This document shows, in pieces, positions 25,655-34,813 of a DNA stretch of 64,000 bases. The first letter of the stretch is position 1. Every line of letters starts with the position of its first letter. The notes under the pieces were generated by a model. That model made no database searches. It was given only the letters and a program-made list of their open reading frames with translations, and was not told the DNA's origin. Both the position numbers and the translations under genes were made by a program. The DNA lies in the NCBI GenBank assembly GCA_002162955.1, contig MABD01000030.1, positions 318,326-382,325 on the forward strand, read 5' to 3'. Origin of the DNA: Gammaproteobacteria bacterium 45_16_T64 (lineage in GTDB: Bacteria; Pseudomonadota; Gammaproteobacteria; Pseudomonadales; Ketobacteraceae).

Positions 25655-26539
25655 ATGTCTTATCAATCAACATATACCCCTAATTTAATGGAAGCAAAAG
25701 TGGCGTTAGTGACAGGGGGCGGGAGCGGCATAGGGCGGTGTATTGCCCATGAGCTGGCTAGCCTTGGTGCTCGTGTGATTATAACAGGGCGTAGTGAAGA
25801 TAAATTGCAAACCGTAGTGCAAGAGATCACCGAGGATGGTGGCGATTGCGACTGGGTATCATTTGATATCCGTGATGAAGATAGTGTCATTCAGGCGATA
25901 GAAGGGGTGATCAAAAAACACCAGAAAATAGATTTTTTGGTGAATAATGCGGGTGGGCAATTTCAGGCGCCGATTGAAGAAATTTCAAAGAATGGATTTC
26001 AGGCTGTTGTAAACAATAACCTTGTCGGTGGCTTCTTGGTTTCTCGGGAAGTATTCAAGCAGTCTATGAAAAGCCATGGCGGCTCCGTGGTGAATATAAC
26101 CGCAGACAATGCTAATGGTATGCCGTTAATGGCGCATTCAGGTGCTGCCAGAGCCGGAATGGAGAATCTCACCAAAAGCCAAGCCTGGGAGTGGGGGCAA
26201 TATGGTGTGCGGGTTAATGCAGTGGCTCCAGGGTGGGTTGTTTCCAGTGGTTTTGATACCTATGACCAAGAAATGACAGATATTCTTCTGAAACTGAAGG
26301 ACCATGTTCCACTCAAACGTTACGGTAGCGAAGCGGAAATTAGTGCCGCGGTGTGCTTTTTATTGGGCCCGGGTGGTAATTATATTTCTGGCCAATGTTT
26401 ACGGGTTGATGGAGGCTCATCCATGGGGTCTGCTCCGGCAATATGGCCATTGCCGGAAGGAGACGCGAGTAATTCAGAAACGGTTAATGGTTTTCATCGA
26501 GCTGTCGACCCAGAGATCTTAAAGGGGCAGGGCTCTTAA
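25655..26539 (+). CDS. Short-chain dehydrogenase/reductase, PECR-like (2-enoyl-CoA reductase group)
   Basis: 294 residues. The Rossmann motif TGGGSGIG lies near 20-27 and NNAGG near 100. The usual YxxxK catalytic motif is replaced by HSGAARAG, which is also the sequence found in vertebrate peroxisomal trans-2-enoyl-CoA reductase (PECR), and the following NLTKS and VAPGWV are conserved. It should reduce an enoyl-CoA, or a 2,4-dienoyl-CoA, with NADPH. AGAGAG precedes the ATG. It is convergent with the acyl-CoA dehydrogenase gene, their stop codons overlapping by four bases, and belongs functionally to the beta-oxidation group. Confidence 0.82.
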   Translation: MSYQSTYTPNLMEAKVALVTGGGSGIGRCIAHELASLGARVIITGRSEDKLQTVVQEITEDGGDCDWVSFDIRDEDSVIQAIEGVIKKHQKIDFLVNNAGGQFQAPIEEISKNGFQAVVNNNLVGGFLVSREVFKQSMKSHGGSVVNITADNANGMPLMAHSGAARAGMENLTKSQAWEWGQYGVRVNAVAPGWVVSSGFDTYDQEMTDILLKLKDHVPLKRYGSEAEISAAVCFLLGPGGNYISGQCLRVDGGSSMGSAPAIWPLPEGDASNSETVNGFHRAVDPEILKGQGS

Positions 26540-28272
26540 TTGAGGATGCTCTGGATCGATGCTGAAAGAGCGTAAATCCTGGGCAAGTAATGGTTGCAAT
26601 AAAAGCGGCTATTTTCATGTTGTTCTTCTATAAACTCGGCGCCATACGATGTGGGTTGATTCGCACAAGCCATGGTTTTTTTACAGAGAAGCCAAGCGCC
26701 GATGCAATAGGCATGAAGATCCAGGAAGTAACAGGCAATAGAGCGCCAGTCTTTATCGTTGGAATGTGCCTTCAGCAGAATGGATGTGCATTCTTTGGCT
26801 ATCCCTAGTGCCTCGGAAAGTTGTTGCGCTTCTATTGAAAGCGCAGGAAGCCTTCTGAACTGGTGTAAGTCAGTGGCTATTTCTGAAAAGAGTCGGGTTA
26901 ACTCTGCGGCATCATCTGCGAGTATTTTACGGCCAATAAAGTCGTTGGCTTGAATAGCGTTGGTGCCTTCATAAATGGGTAGGACTCGTGCATCGCGATA
27001 AAATTGCGCTGCGCCTGTTTCCTCTATAAAACCCATGCCGCCATGGATTTGTATATTGAGGCTAGTGATTTCTTGGGTTAAATCAGTACACCAAGATTTG
27101 ACTAAGGGGGTGAGTAACTGCAGCCTACGATCTGCCCTGCGTGCCGAGGTCGGGTCTTCCGATTCGCAATGGTCAGTCAATCCAACCGCAAGATATATCA
27201 AGGCTCGCATGGCGGAGCAACCTGAACGCATGAGCATAACCATGCGTTGAACGTCAGGATAGTGGTGAATAACAGTGCCTCCTTGTGTTCGCTCTGTCGA
27301 ATACGCTAAGCCTTGTTGGTATGCGCGCTCAGCAAGCCCTAACCCCTGCATTCCCACATTAATTCGAGCGTGGTTCATCATTGTAAACATGCAGGCGAGT
27401 CCTTTATTTTCCTCACCTAATAAGTACCCTACCGCTCCATCTTGATCGCCATAAGAAAGCACGCAGGTGGGGCTTGCATGTAAGCCGAGTTTTTCTTCTA
27501 CGGATACGGTGCTGATGTCGTTTTTTTCACCCAGTGATCCATCTGGGGTGATTAGGAATTTGGGAACAAGAAAAAGAGTTAGACCTTTGACTCCTATTGG
27601 CGAATCCGGCAGTCGTGCGAGCACTAAGTGGATGATGTTTTCTGCCATATCGTGGTCGCCCCACGAAATAAATATCTTCTGGCCGCTGATACGGTAATGG
27701 CTGCCCTCAGGAATCGCTTGAGTTGTGACTGAAGATAAATCCGAACCTGCTTGCGGTTCCGTTAGGTCCATTGCCCCTGTCCACTCTCCACTGGTCATGC
27801 GATGTAGAAAGGTACTTTTTATATTATCGCTACCATATGCCTCGATGGTTTTTATCGCCCCCTGCGTGAGCATAGGGCACAGTGAAAATGCTAAATTTGC
27901 ACCCATGACCATTTCCATCACGGCGGCGTTGATAACGTTGGGAAGTGCTTGCCCATCATAGCGAGAGGGCGCTGGTAAGGACGGCCATCCTTGCTGGCTA
28001 TACTGATGATAGGCTTCGCTAAATCCCTGAGCAGTGACCACAGTACCGTTGTTGATATGCACACCCTGTTGGTCACCCATACGGTTTAGCGGGGATAGTA
28101 CATCTTGAGTGAAATTGGCGGCGGCCTTGAGTATGGCGGACACAATATCTTGGGAAACTTCTGAATCTTGAGAGTCTCCCGAATAGCGCGAGGAGCGGGT
28201 GATTTTACCGAGCTCTGCAATTTCATTCAGTGACAGTTCCATATCCTGTAGTGGGGCTGTGTACATAGTCAT
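26536..28272 (-). CDS. Long-form acyl-CoA dehydrogenase with C-terminal extension
   Basis: 578 residues, about 190 longer than classical acyl-CoA dehydrogenases, with the extra C-terminal domain found in the AcdA/DmdC-like group. FAD-binding blocks AMDLTEPQAGSDLS (168-181) and the HGGMGFIEETGAAQFYRDARVLPIYEGTNAIQ block (410-441) are intact; Glu435 in YEGTN is the expected catalytic base. It should introduce the 2,3 double bond in acyl-CoA; a 3-methylmercaptopropionyl-CoA substrate is known for DmdC but cannot be told apart here. It is last in the thiolase-fadB-acyl-CoA dehydrogenase operon, 13 bases after the FadB-like gene. Confidence 0.9.
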   Translation of the reverse strand: MTMYTAPLQDMELSLNEIAELGKITRSSRYSGDSQDSEVSQDIVSAILKAAANFTQDVLSPLNRMGDQQGVHINNGTVVTAQGFSEAYHQYSQQGWPSLPAPSRYDGQALPNVINAAVMEMVMGANLAFSLCPMLTQGAIKTIEAYGSDNIKSTFLHRMTSGEWTGAMDLTEPQAGSDLSSVTTQAIPEGSHYRISGQKIFISWGDHDMAENIIHLVLARLPDSPIGVKGLTLFLVPKFLITPDGSLGEKNDISTVSVEEKLGLHASPTCVLSYGDQDGAVGYLLGEENKGLACMFTMMNHARINVGMQGLGLAERAYQQGLAYSTERTQGGTVIHHYPDVQRMVMLMRSGCSAMRALIYLAVGLTDHCESEDPTSARRADRRLQLLTPLVKSWCTDLTQEITSLNIQIHGGMGFIEETGAAQFYRDARVLPIYEGTNAIQANDFIGRKILADDAAELTRLFSEIATDLHQFRRLPALSIEAQQLSEALGIAKECTSILLKAHSNDKDWRSIACYFLDLHAYCIGAWLLCKKTMACANQPTSYGAEFIEEQHENSRFYCNHYLPRIYALSASIQSILN

Positions 28273-28285
28273 AGGGTTTGCTCGA

Positions 28286-30427
28286 TTAATAATAGGTGCT
28301 GCTTGTGGATGCCATTGCCTTCATGCCATCTGTGGCGCAATAGGCGTTACCTAGGTAGGCGAATCGCTCACTCCATTGACAGAGTGTGGGTGCTCCTATT
28401 TCATCCATCCAACGCAGGATACCCCCTCGGAATGGCGGAAAACCCAGTCCATACAAAAGGGCCATGTCTGCTTCTGCAGGTGAACTGACAATGCCTTCTT
28501 CGATACAACGGGCCATTTCGATTGCCATTGGCAGCATGCAACGAATAACAATATCCTCGTCGTTGTGATCCTGCTGTTGGGATTGGCAGCTCTTGATCAA
28601 TGTCGCTGCTGCACTGTCAGGGGTGCGTTGGGGGCGGCCTTTCGCGTCGGTTTGGTAGCGATAAAAACCAGCTGCATTTTTTTGACCATAGCGTTGCTGT
28701 TGATAGAGTGCATCCATTACTGATGGGGTCACGAGGCTCATTCGATCAGGTAAGTCGGTAGCAAGGACTTCTTGGCAGTGGTGGATAGTGTCAATACCAC
28801 ACACGTCCGATAGATAGGCTGGTCCCATAGGCCAGCCCCAGTCTTCCATGGCTTTATCAACCGCATTGAAGTCTGCGCCATCCCTAATGAGTAATTCGAA
28901 AGCGCGAAAATAAGGGAAGAGTACGCGGTTGACTAAAAATGCCGGACAATCATTAACAACAATAGGCTTTTTCCCAATTGCGAGGCTGTAGGCAACGGCA
29001 TCTGCAATGGTTGCATCAGATGTGTGCTCACCGCGGATAATCTCAACCAACGGCATTGCATGTACAGGATTAAAGAAATGCATACCGGCAAAGCGCTGTG
29101 GTTGTTGCAGGGCATTCGCGAGTCGAGATATAGATATAGTCGATGTGTTGCTGACCAAAATACCCTTATCGCTAAGGTTATTTTCAAATTCTGCTAATAC
29201 GGATTCTTTAATGGTCGGTGACTCGATCACTGCTTCAATGATGAGATCTGTATTATTGATGGCAGTGTTGTCTAGGCTGGGGGTGATTAAGCCTAGGGTA
29301 TCGCTGAGCTCTTGCTGGCTCATCCGTCCCTGCCGTACTTTTTTTGTCAGCAGTTTGTTGGCTTCTTCCATCCCTAAGTCGAGTGCATGGTCGTTAATAT
29401 CTTTCATAACAACAGGTATTTGTTTCAGCGCATTTTGATACGCAATTCCACCCCCCATAATTCCTGCGCCAACGACTGCAGACTGATGAATGCTTAAGGT
29501 AGATTGCCGGGCAAAGTTCTTTGCTATTCTTCCAGTGGTTTGTTCATTGATAAAGTTGCCAATGAGTGCGCGGGCTTGTTCGCTTTTGGTTAGCGTTATG
29601 AATACATCGGATTCGAGTGCTAGCGCTTGGGTTCGGTTAGCTCCAGCAGCGTTAACGAGTAAATCAATTGCGGCAGAAGGTGCATGTAGGTGCGGAGCTC
29701 TTGTGCAGTATTGCGCTTTTGCCGCGGTTGCGAGCGCTGTTAGATCTACCGAAGAAATATCAATAGGGTGGGTTTTGGTTTTACGATTTTCGAGGTAACC
29801 CTCGGGGTTACGGATGGCATTATAAAGAATGCTGATAGACGTTGCGCGTAGGCTGTCGGCTTCAGTGACTCTACTGATTAGACCTGCCTGCAACGCATCA
29901 TTAGCACGGTAATGGCGAGCAGTGGCCATCCAGGCCATGGCATTGTCAATTCCCATTAATCGAGGGGCGCGTACGGTGCCTCCCCAGCCGGGGATGATAC
30001 CCAGTCCTGTTTCGGGTAACCCCACTTTGGTATTGCTTGCCATCACGCGGTAATCGCATGCTAGACAAAGTTCTAACCCACCCCCGAGGGCGAATCCGTT
30101 GATCGCGACAACAGTAGGAAAAGGCAGGTCTTCGATGCGATTAAAGTTGCTGTTGTTAACCCCGAAATACCGTTTCATTTCATTGGCGGGTTGAGCAAAT
30201 ACAGGCGTGAATTCCGTAATATCGGCACCTACAATAAATACAGATTTGGCGCTGGTGACAAGCATGCCTCCGATGTTATCGGACTGCTCGATAATTGTTA
30301 GTGCTTGATGTAGCTCATCGACGGTGGCTTGGTTAAAAATATTGACGGACCCATCGTTGGCGTCAAAACACAGTTCTATTATGTTGTTACCAATGGGGTG
30401 AACGCTGATTTTGTTACCGTTATACAT
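28286..30427 (-). CDS. Fatty-acid oxidation multifunctional protein (enoyl-CoA hydratase / 3-hydroxyacyl-CoA dehydrogenase), FadB-like
   Basis: 713 residues. The N-terminal crotonase domain has GFALGGGLE with Glu119 and PETGLGIIPGWGG with Glu139, at the same numbers as the E. coli FadB catalytic residues. The dehydrogenase part begins with the NAD motif GAGIMG (320-325) and has His450 and Glu462 in MHFFNPVHAMPLVEIIRG. It catalyses hydration and the NAD-dependent oxidation steps of beta-oxidation, in complex with a thiolase. AGGAG precedes the ATG, and the thiolase gene lies 30 bases upstream, an order (fadA before fadB) opposite to the E. coli fadBA operon. Confidence 0.95.
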   Translation of the reverse strand: MYNGNKISVHPIGNNIIELCFDANDGSVNIFNQATVDELHQALTIIEQSDNIGGMLVTSAKSVFIVGADITEFTPVFAQPANEMKRYFGVNNSNFNRIEDLPFPTVVAINGFALGGGLELCLACDYRVMASNTKVGLPETGLGIIPGWGGTVRAPRLMGIDNAMAWMATARHYRANDALQAGLISRVTEADSLRATSISILYNAIRNPEGYLENRKTKTHPIDISSVDLTALATAAKAQYCTRAPHLHAPSAAIDLLVNAAGANRTQALALESDVFITLTKSEQARALIGNFINEQTTGRIAKNFARQSTLSIHQSAVVGAGIMGGGIAYQNALKQIPVVMKDINDHALDLGMEEANKLLTKKVRQGRMSQQELSDTLGLITPSLDNTAINNTDLIIEAVIESPTIKESVLAEFENNLSDKGILVSNTSTISISRLANALQQPQRFAGMHFFNPVHAMPLVEIIRGEHTSDATIADAVAYSLAIGKKPIVVNDCPAFLVNRVLFPYFRAFELLIRDGADFNAVDKAMEDWGWPMGPAYLSDVCGIDTIHHCQEVLATDLPDRMSLVTPSVMDALYQQQRYGQKNAAGFYRYQTDAKGRPQRTPDSAAATLIKSCQSQQQDHNDEDIVIRCMLPMAIEMARCIEEGIVSSPAEADMALLYGLGFPPFRGGILRWMDEIGAPTLCQWSERFAYLGNAYCATDGMKAMASTSSTYY

Positions 30428-30457
30428 GTATTGCCTACTCCTGAAAAAAGACCAAAT

Positions 30458-31714
30458 TTAATGCGCGATATTTTCGATGAGAACTGCTGATCCTTGGCCT
30501 CCGCCAACACAGGCTGAGGCGATACCAAAGCGTCCACCAGAACGTTGCAGTTCTTTGGCCAGTGTCAATATGCAGCGCACACCCGTTGCGGCAAGAGGGT
30601 GGCCATAGGCAATAGCGCCACCATTTACATTGGCTTTTTCTGGGTCGATACCTAGCTCTTTTTCTACCGATAGATATTGAGCGCCAAACGCTTCGTTAAT
30701 CTCAAACCGGTCAATTTCATTCAGTGACACATTGGCAACTTCCAGTAGCTTCCGAATGGCTGGTGCAGGGCCTATCCCCATAATGGATGGTTCAACCCCA
30801 ACAGCAGTGGCGGCCAATACCCGCCCTAAAGGTTGTTGCTGGGACTGTTCTAAATAGGCGCTATTGGCGACGACCATTGCGGCAGCACCATCAACAATAC
30901 CCGAGCTGTTGCCCGCTGTTTGTACGCCGTCTTTTTTAAATGAAGGGCGCAGTTTATTGAGGCTTGCTTCATCTGTTGAGCGCACATGTTCATCATCAGC
31001 AAAGTGAGTTATTCCTCTTGGCAGTCGTAGCTGTCGGTCTTGTAAACCTTCCCGTGTAAACGTTTGACTACTCAATGGAATAATTTCGTCATTAAGGTAG
31101 CCAGCGCGTTTCGCTTCCATTGCTCGAGAAAAACTACTGAGGGCAAACTTATCGACCTGAGATCGGGTGATACCGTAAAGCTCCGCTAAGTTTTCTGCTG
31201 TTTTACCCATAGGGATACCCGCGCCGGTATCAAAAAAGGACTCCAATAAATAATCGCGAAAGTCCACTTGCCCTAATTTGAATCCGCCTCGATTGGTAAA
31301 GCACGATATTGGATTGCGAGACATGACTTCTGTGCCGACACACATGACGGTTTGGGCTTTACCAAGTTGCAGATAATCTGCTGCTTGAGCAATGAGCTCA
31401 AAACCGGAACCACATAATCGTTGTAGTTGCATCGCGGGGACCCATTGGTTCAGACCGGCATACAGCCCGATATGTCGCGGCAAAAAATAGGCATCAAAAT
31501 CTGAAGGGGATAGGCTGGCGGTTAATAGGGTGTCGATATCGTCAGCTTTTACGTGGTTACGAGCAAAAAGGCCCTTTGCAACGGCAATACCAAGGTCCGT
31601 AGCCGACACGTTTGACAGTGTGCCACTGATTTCAGCAAAGCCGGTTCGGCAACCATCGACCAACCACGCATCGTCGTAGCAAATGCCGTTTCCGTGTAGC
31701 GGTTTAGTATTCAT
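30458..31714 (-). CDS. Acetyl-CoA C-acyltransferase (3-ketoacyl-CoA thiolase), FadA/FadI-like
   Basis: About 418 residues from the ATG chosen (AAGG nine bases upstream); a longer frame runs into the operator region and is not supported. The catalytic set is complete: Cys101 in RLCGSG, His372 in GHPLAATG and Cys402 in CVGGGQG. It cleaves 3-ketoacyl-CoA with CoA to acetyl-CoA and a shortened acyl-CoA. First gene of a three-gene minus-strand beta-oxidation operon, divergent from the HxlR-type regulator. Two copies of a conserved 18-bp motif lie 82-121 bases upstream of its start. Confidence 0.92.
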   Translation of the reverse strand: MNTKPLHGNGICYDDAWLVDGCRTGFAEISGTLSNVSATDLGIAVAKGLFARNHVKADDIDTLLTASLSPSDFDAYFLPRHIGLYAGLNQWVPAMQLQRLCGSGFELIAQAADYLQLGKAQTVMCVGTEVMSRNPISCFTNRGGFKLGQVDFRDYLLESFFDTGAGIPMGKTAENLAELYGITRSQVDKFALSSFSRAMEAKRAGYLNDEIIPLSSQTFTREGLQDRQLRLPRGITHFADDEHVRSTDEASLNKLRPSFKKDGVQTAGNSSGIVDGAAAMVVANSAYLEQSQQQPLGRVLAATAVGVEPSIMGIGPAPAIRKLLEVANVSLNEIDRFEINEAFGAQYLSVEKELGIDPEKANVNGGAIAYGHPLAATGVRCILTLAKELQRSGGRFGIASACVGGGQGSAVLIENIAH

Positions 31715-31795
31715 TTCATACCTTCGTTGACTGTTGTTGAGAGTGGTTGGCTTTCGAATAGCCAAATTTCAATTCCATTCAGGCTATCATATTAG

Positions 31796-31835
31796 TTCAT
31801 ATATGCAAGTAATAAGGTTCATATATGCAAGTGAT
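31796..31835. promoter_or_regulatory. Two direct copies of the motif TTCATATATGCAAGTRAT, candidate HxlR operator
   Basis: TTCATATATGCAAGTAAT is followed, exactly 22 bases further on, by TTCATATATGCAAGTGAT, so both copies face the same side of the helix. They lie between the divergent thiolase and HxlR genes. Two more copies occur on the other side of the HxlR gene. The shared motif is seen in the sequence; the protein bound is inferred. Confidence 0.65.
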
Positions 31836-31871
31836 GTGTTGTTGGGAGAGAGACGAGTTAATCTAGTTGAG

Positions 31872-32954
31872 GTGTCACTGGTAGCCGTTTCTTTTCGTCA
31901 CATAGTGGCTGTGGTATGCTCCAGCAATCCCATCACCACCTCTATCGGCGTCCTATTGGAATCATCATCTTCAAAGCCCCATTTGGAATCTTGCTCGGTT
32001 GATCGAACCTTGCAAACACTCTCTGACCCCTGGTCGTTTCTTGTGTTGCGGGAACTATGGTTTGGTTTGAAACGTTTTGATGAGTTTCAAGGTACGTTGC
32101 GTATTCCTCGGGCGACATTATCAAATCGGCTAAAAGCATTGCGGGAAGCCGGCCTATTGATGCAAGTCCCCAGTCCACAGGGTGGGCTTAGAAAAGAGTA
32201 TCGTTTTACCGAGAAAGGTGCAGACCTTTATCCCGTTATGTTGACCTTGTTGCGATGGGGTGACCGATGGAAAAACGGAGATGCAGGTATACCGTTACAT
32301 TTAACACACCATGCTTGTGGTAAGCGTCTAGTGACTGAAGTGGTGTATTCATGCTGTGGTACCAAGGTCAATGCAAAGGATGTTGAGTATCAAGATGGAC
32401 CGGGTGCGGGCGTTGAACCGGCCGCTGCGGGAAGCAAAACGAATCGCTCATCCAAACCGGATAAATTTACGCTGCCTCGGGCGTGCTCTGTTGCCAGAAC
32501 TTTGCAGGTGATGGGGGATCGTTGGTCATTCTTAGTTATACGTGAAATGTTTTTTGGACGGCACCGCTTTGATGAAATCCAAAAGCGAGTGGGAATTGCG
32601 ACCAATATATTAAGCAATCGTATCAAGTTGCTGATGTCACATGACATTCTGGAAAGGTCAAATTATGGCGCTGGGTCAACTCGCTATGAGTATCATTTGA
32701 CTGCGTCTGGTATGGATCTTTACGCCAGTTTTCTTGCGATGATGCGTTGGGGCGATCACTGGTTGTCAGAAGAGCAGGGAGCTCCACTGATATTGCGACA
32801 TAAGAAGTGTGGAAAAGTATTTGAACCGGAGGTTGTCTGTAAGCAATGCCGTTTACCTCTTGTCGCCCATGAGGTGCATTACAAACCGGGCCCGGGCTGG
32901 GATGTTAATTTCGGAGAAGATATTCTTGCACATACAATGCTACCTCGAAAATAG
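31872..32954 (+). CDS. Tandem double-HxlR winged-helix transcriptional regulator
   Basis: About 360 residues with two complete HxlR units in one chain, each followed by a Cys-containing tail. Unit 1: CSVDRTLQTLSDPWSFLVLRELWFG to LLRWGDRW and CGKRLV...CCGTKV. Unit 2: CSVARTLQVMGDRWSFLVIREMFFG to MMRWGDHW and CGKVFEPEVVCKQC. Normal HxlR proteins are 110-220 residues and act as dimers, so this is a fused dimer. The start is uncertain: the frame is open upstream to 31734, but that part overlaps the operator repeats; a GTG at 31872 or a TTG further in are the best candidates. It is divergent from the beta-oxidation operon and probably regulates it and the downstream hydrolase. Confidence 0.85.
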   Translation: MSLVAVSFRHIVAVVCSSNPITTSIGVLLESSSSKPHLESCSVDRTLQTLSDPWSFLVLRELWFGLKRFDEFQGTLRIPRATLSNRLKALREAGLLMQVPSPQGGLRKEYRFTEKGADLYPVMLTLLRWGDRWKNGDAGIPLHLTHHACGKRLVTEVVYSCCGTKVNAKDVEYQDGPGAGVEPAAAGSKTNRSSKPDKFTLPRACSVARTLQVMGDRWSFLVIREMFFGRHRFDEIQKRVGIATNILSNRIKLLMSHDILERSNYGAGSTRYEYHLTASGMDLYASFLAMMRWGDHWLSEEQGAPLILRHKKCGKVFEPEVVCKQCRLPLVAHEVHYKPGPGWDVNFGEDILAHTMLPRK

Positions 32955-32981
32955 CTGATTCAAACCATTCACAAGCCTTAT

Positions 32982-33036
32982 GTCGCTTGCATATCTGAAC
33001 TTAATGTGAGATTTTACGTTCAAGTATGCAAGTAAT
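32982..33036. promoter_or_regulatory. Inverted pair of the HxlR-region motif before the hydrolase gene
   Basis: On the minus strand TTCAGATATGCAAGCGAC (32982-32999) and on the plus strand TTCAAGTATGCAAGTAAT (33019-33036) face each other across 19 bases. They match the two copies at 31796-31835 in the shared core TATGCAAG with TTCA four bases before. The right copy ends 34 bases before the probable TTG start of the hydrolase gene, where an operator or activator site would act. Confidence 0.6.
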
Positions 33037-33070
33037 CTTGCACGGTGAAGTGTATTGGGAGAGTCGAATT

Positions 33071-33832
33071 TTGCCAACAATTAACTCAGGAGATACGACG
33101 CTATTTTTCGAGCGTATTAACGAGCAAGCCAATAAACCTTATCTAGTATTTTTGCATGAAGGCTTAGGGTGTGTTGATCTTTGGGGGGGATTCCCCCAAC
33201 AGTTGTGTGAAGCTACGGGTTACCCTGGGGTTGTATTTGATCGTGTTGGCCATGGAAAATCTTCTGCAAGCCAGCAGGCATATACGCAGAATTATCTACA
33301 TAAATGCGCATTATATGAATTGCCCTTACTGCTGTCGAAAGTGGTGGGGGATCGGCCTTATATACTTATCGGACACTCGGACGGCGGCAGTATTGCGCTT
33401 ATTGCAGCATCAGAAAATGCACCGAACATCAAAGGTGTGGTGACCTTGGCGGCGCACACGATGGTGGAGAAAGAAACGGTAGAAGGTGTTAACAATGCAT
33501 TGGAGGCCTATCGTGTGGGAAAATTACAAAAACTTTTTGATCTACACGGCCAGCATACGGAGACGCTTTTTTTTAATTGGGCGAACCGTTGGTTAAGTCC
33601 TGATTTTATTTCTTGGAATATTGAGTATCTATTGTCTGCGATTAAAGTCCCCGTGCTTGCGATTCAAGGGGGGGCTGATGTGTATGGCACTGAGAAACAA
33701 GTTGAACCCATCGAGCAAGCGAATCCAACACTGAATACGGTGAAAGTGATTCCCCGGTGTGGTCATAATCCGCATACAGAATGTAACGTATTAGTGATGG
33801 ATCTTATTGGCGGATTTCTCGAGAGAATATGA
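33071..33832 (+). CDS. Alpha/beta-hydrolase fold enzyme
   Basis: About 254 residues from a TTG preceded at seven bases by GGGAGAG; an ATG 45 bases upstream overlaps the operator-like motif and has no SD. The fold is clear: strand and oxyanion region VFLHEGLGCVDLW, nucleophile elbow IGHSDGGS (Ser in GHSDG), acid in GGADVYGTEKQ, and the catalytic His in PRCGHNPHTE. It is likely an esterase, thioesterase or C-C hydrolase of lipid metabolism. It follows the HxlR gene after 116 bases containing the shared motif, so it probably belongs to the same regulon as the beta-oxidation operon. Confidence 0.85.
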   Translation: MPTINSGDTTLFFERINEQANKPYLVFLHEGLGCVDLWGGFPQQLCEATGYPGVVFDRVGHGKSSASQQAYTQNYLHKCALYELPLLLSKVVGDRPYILIGHSDGGSIALIAASENAPNIKGVVTLAAHTMVEKETVEGVNNALEAYRVGKLQKLFDLHGQHTETLFFNWANRWLSPDFISWNIEYLLSAIKVPVLAIQGGADVYGTEKQVEPIEQANPTLNTVKVIPRCGHNPHTECNVLVMDLIGGFLERI

Positions 33833-33886
33833 CAGCGGGTAGACCGTGTATTTCAGGACAATACTGAAATACACGCAAGGGGAGCG

Positions 33887-34813
33887 CTAGGGCTGTTCTT
33901 TCATTTGGTTAATGATATGAGAAGGCCCGGCATCCTGAACTTTGGGCAACCCTTTGCCATAGGTAGTTAAGGACTGGCGATTGATGACGTAGGGGAAGGG
34001 GGAAGGGGATAAGAACCGTCGAACAATCGAGTTCAACTTTATGCCGCTATACACGGAGTACTTAACCGCCGCAGGCAGGTCTTCTACTTGATAGGCTTCT
34101 CGCAGAAAGTCAGTATAGAAACTGCGGTAATAGGTGGTGGCAAATGGTTTGAAGTACCATGGGGACTTTTCAACATACACGGCAAGCGTGGAATCACCTA
34201 GTGCTTTGGCATATTTGCTGGGGGCTTTGATATTACGGTAATACGTTTTTAGGATTTTTGCTGCATGTTCGATTGATGTAGGTAGCTCACGTATTTCCAT
34301 CAGCTTGCCGACATTAATCCAAAAATGATACCACGCGTCTTTTTCAATACTGGTGAGCTTTCGCCAGCCAAAATTATCGATCCATTCAACAGGGGCAACC
34401 AGGAATACGCACAGAGCCTGTACAAATTGCTCGTTATCGATTTTGTATTTGCTATGCAACATATTGATGTGACGAATGGCATCAGCCCCATCTTTTTGAT
34501 CCCAGCCCGATTCTAGAAATTTAAAAATAAGAAAACGAGAGTCATCATATCGTTTCATTCCATCGGTCAGGTAGTGAGAGCGACCGAGAATATCTGCCAT
34601 ATAGTTATTGCCCCCGGAGCCAAGATAAACAATATCCAACGCACTGGTGACTTCGCGGGTGAATTCATACCCCACCATTAGATACACGATGCGTTGGCAA
34701 TCTTTGACTGGGTCCAGGGAGCGTATTTCTTTCCTGATGGCTCTGTTTTGCATAAAACCCAATGGGCGTTGATAGTCAGGGCCAGGCGGATGCTGAAAGT
34801 TCATGTTTTTCAC
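33887..34813 (-). CDS. MpaB/latex-clearing-protein-like oxygenase (DUF2236)
   Basis: 308 residues. The all-helical DUF2236 fold is recognisable by DCQRIVYLMVGYEFTREV, SGGNNYMADILGRSHYLTDGMKRYDDSRFLIF and the central FLVAPVEWIDNFGWRKLTSIEKDAWYHFW. Members bind heme b and include fungal MpaB and rubber oxygenase Lcp, which cleave isoprenoid chains; most bacterial homologues are untested. The GTG start has GGAG nine bases upstream. It follows the flavin monooxygenase gene on the same strand after 170 bases; both could modify an isoprenoid, sterol or hydrocarbon. Heme-binding residues cannot be assigned with confidence. Confidence 0.75.
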   Translation of the reverse strand: MKNMNFQHPPGPDYQRPLGFMQNRAIRKEIRSLDPVKDCQRIVYLMVGYEFTREVTSALDIVYLGSGGNNYMADILGRSHYLTDGMKRYDDSRFLIFKFLESGWDQKDGADAIRHINMLHSKYKIDNEQFVQALCVFLVAPVEWIDNFGWRKLTSIEKDAWYHFWINVGKLMEIRELPTSIEHAAKILKTYYRNIKAPSKYAKALGDSTLAVYVEKSPWYFKPFATTYYRSFYTDFLREAYQVEDLPAAVKYSVYSGIKLNSIVRRFLSPSPFPYVINRQSLTTYGKGLPKVQDAGPSHIINQMKEQP

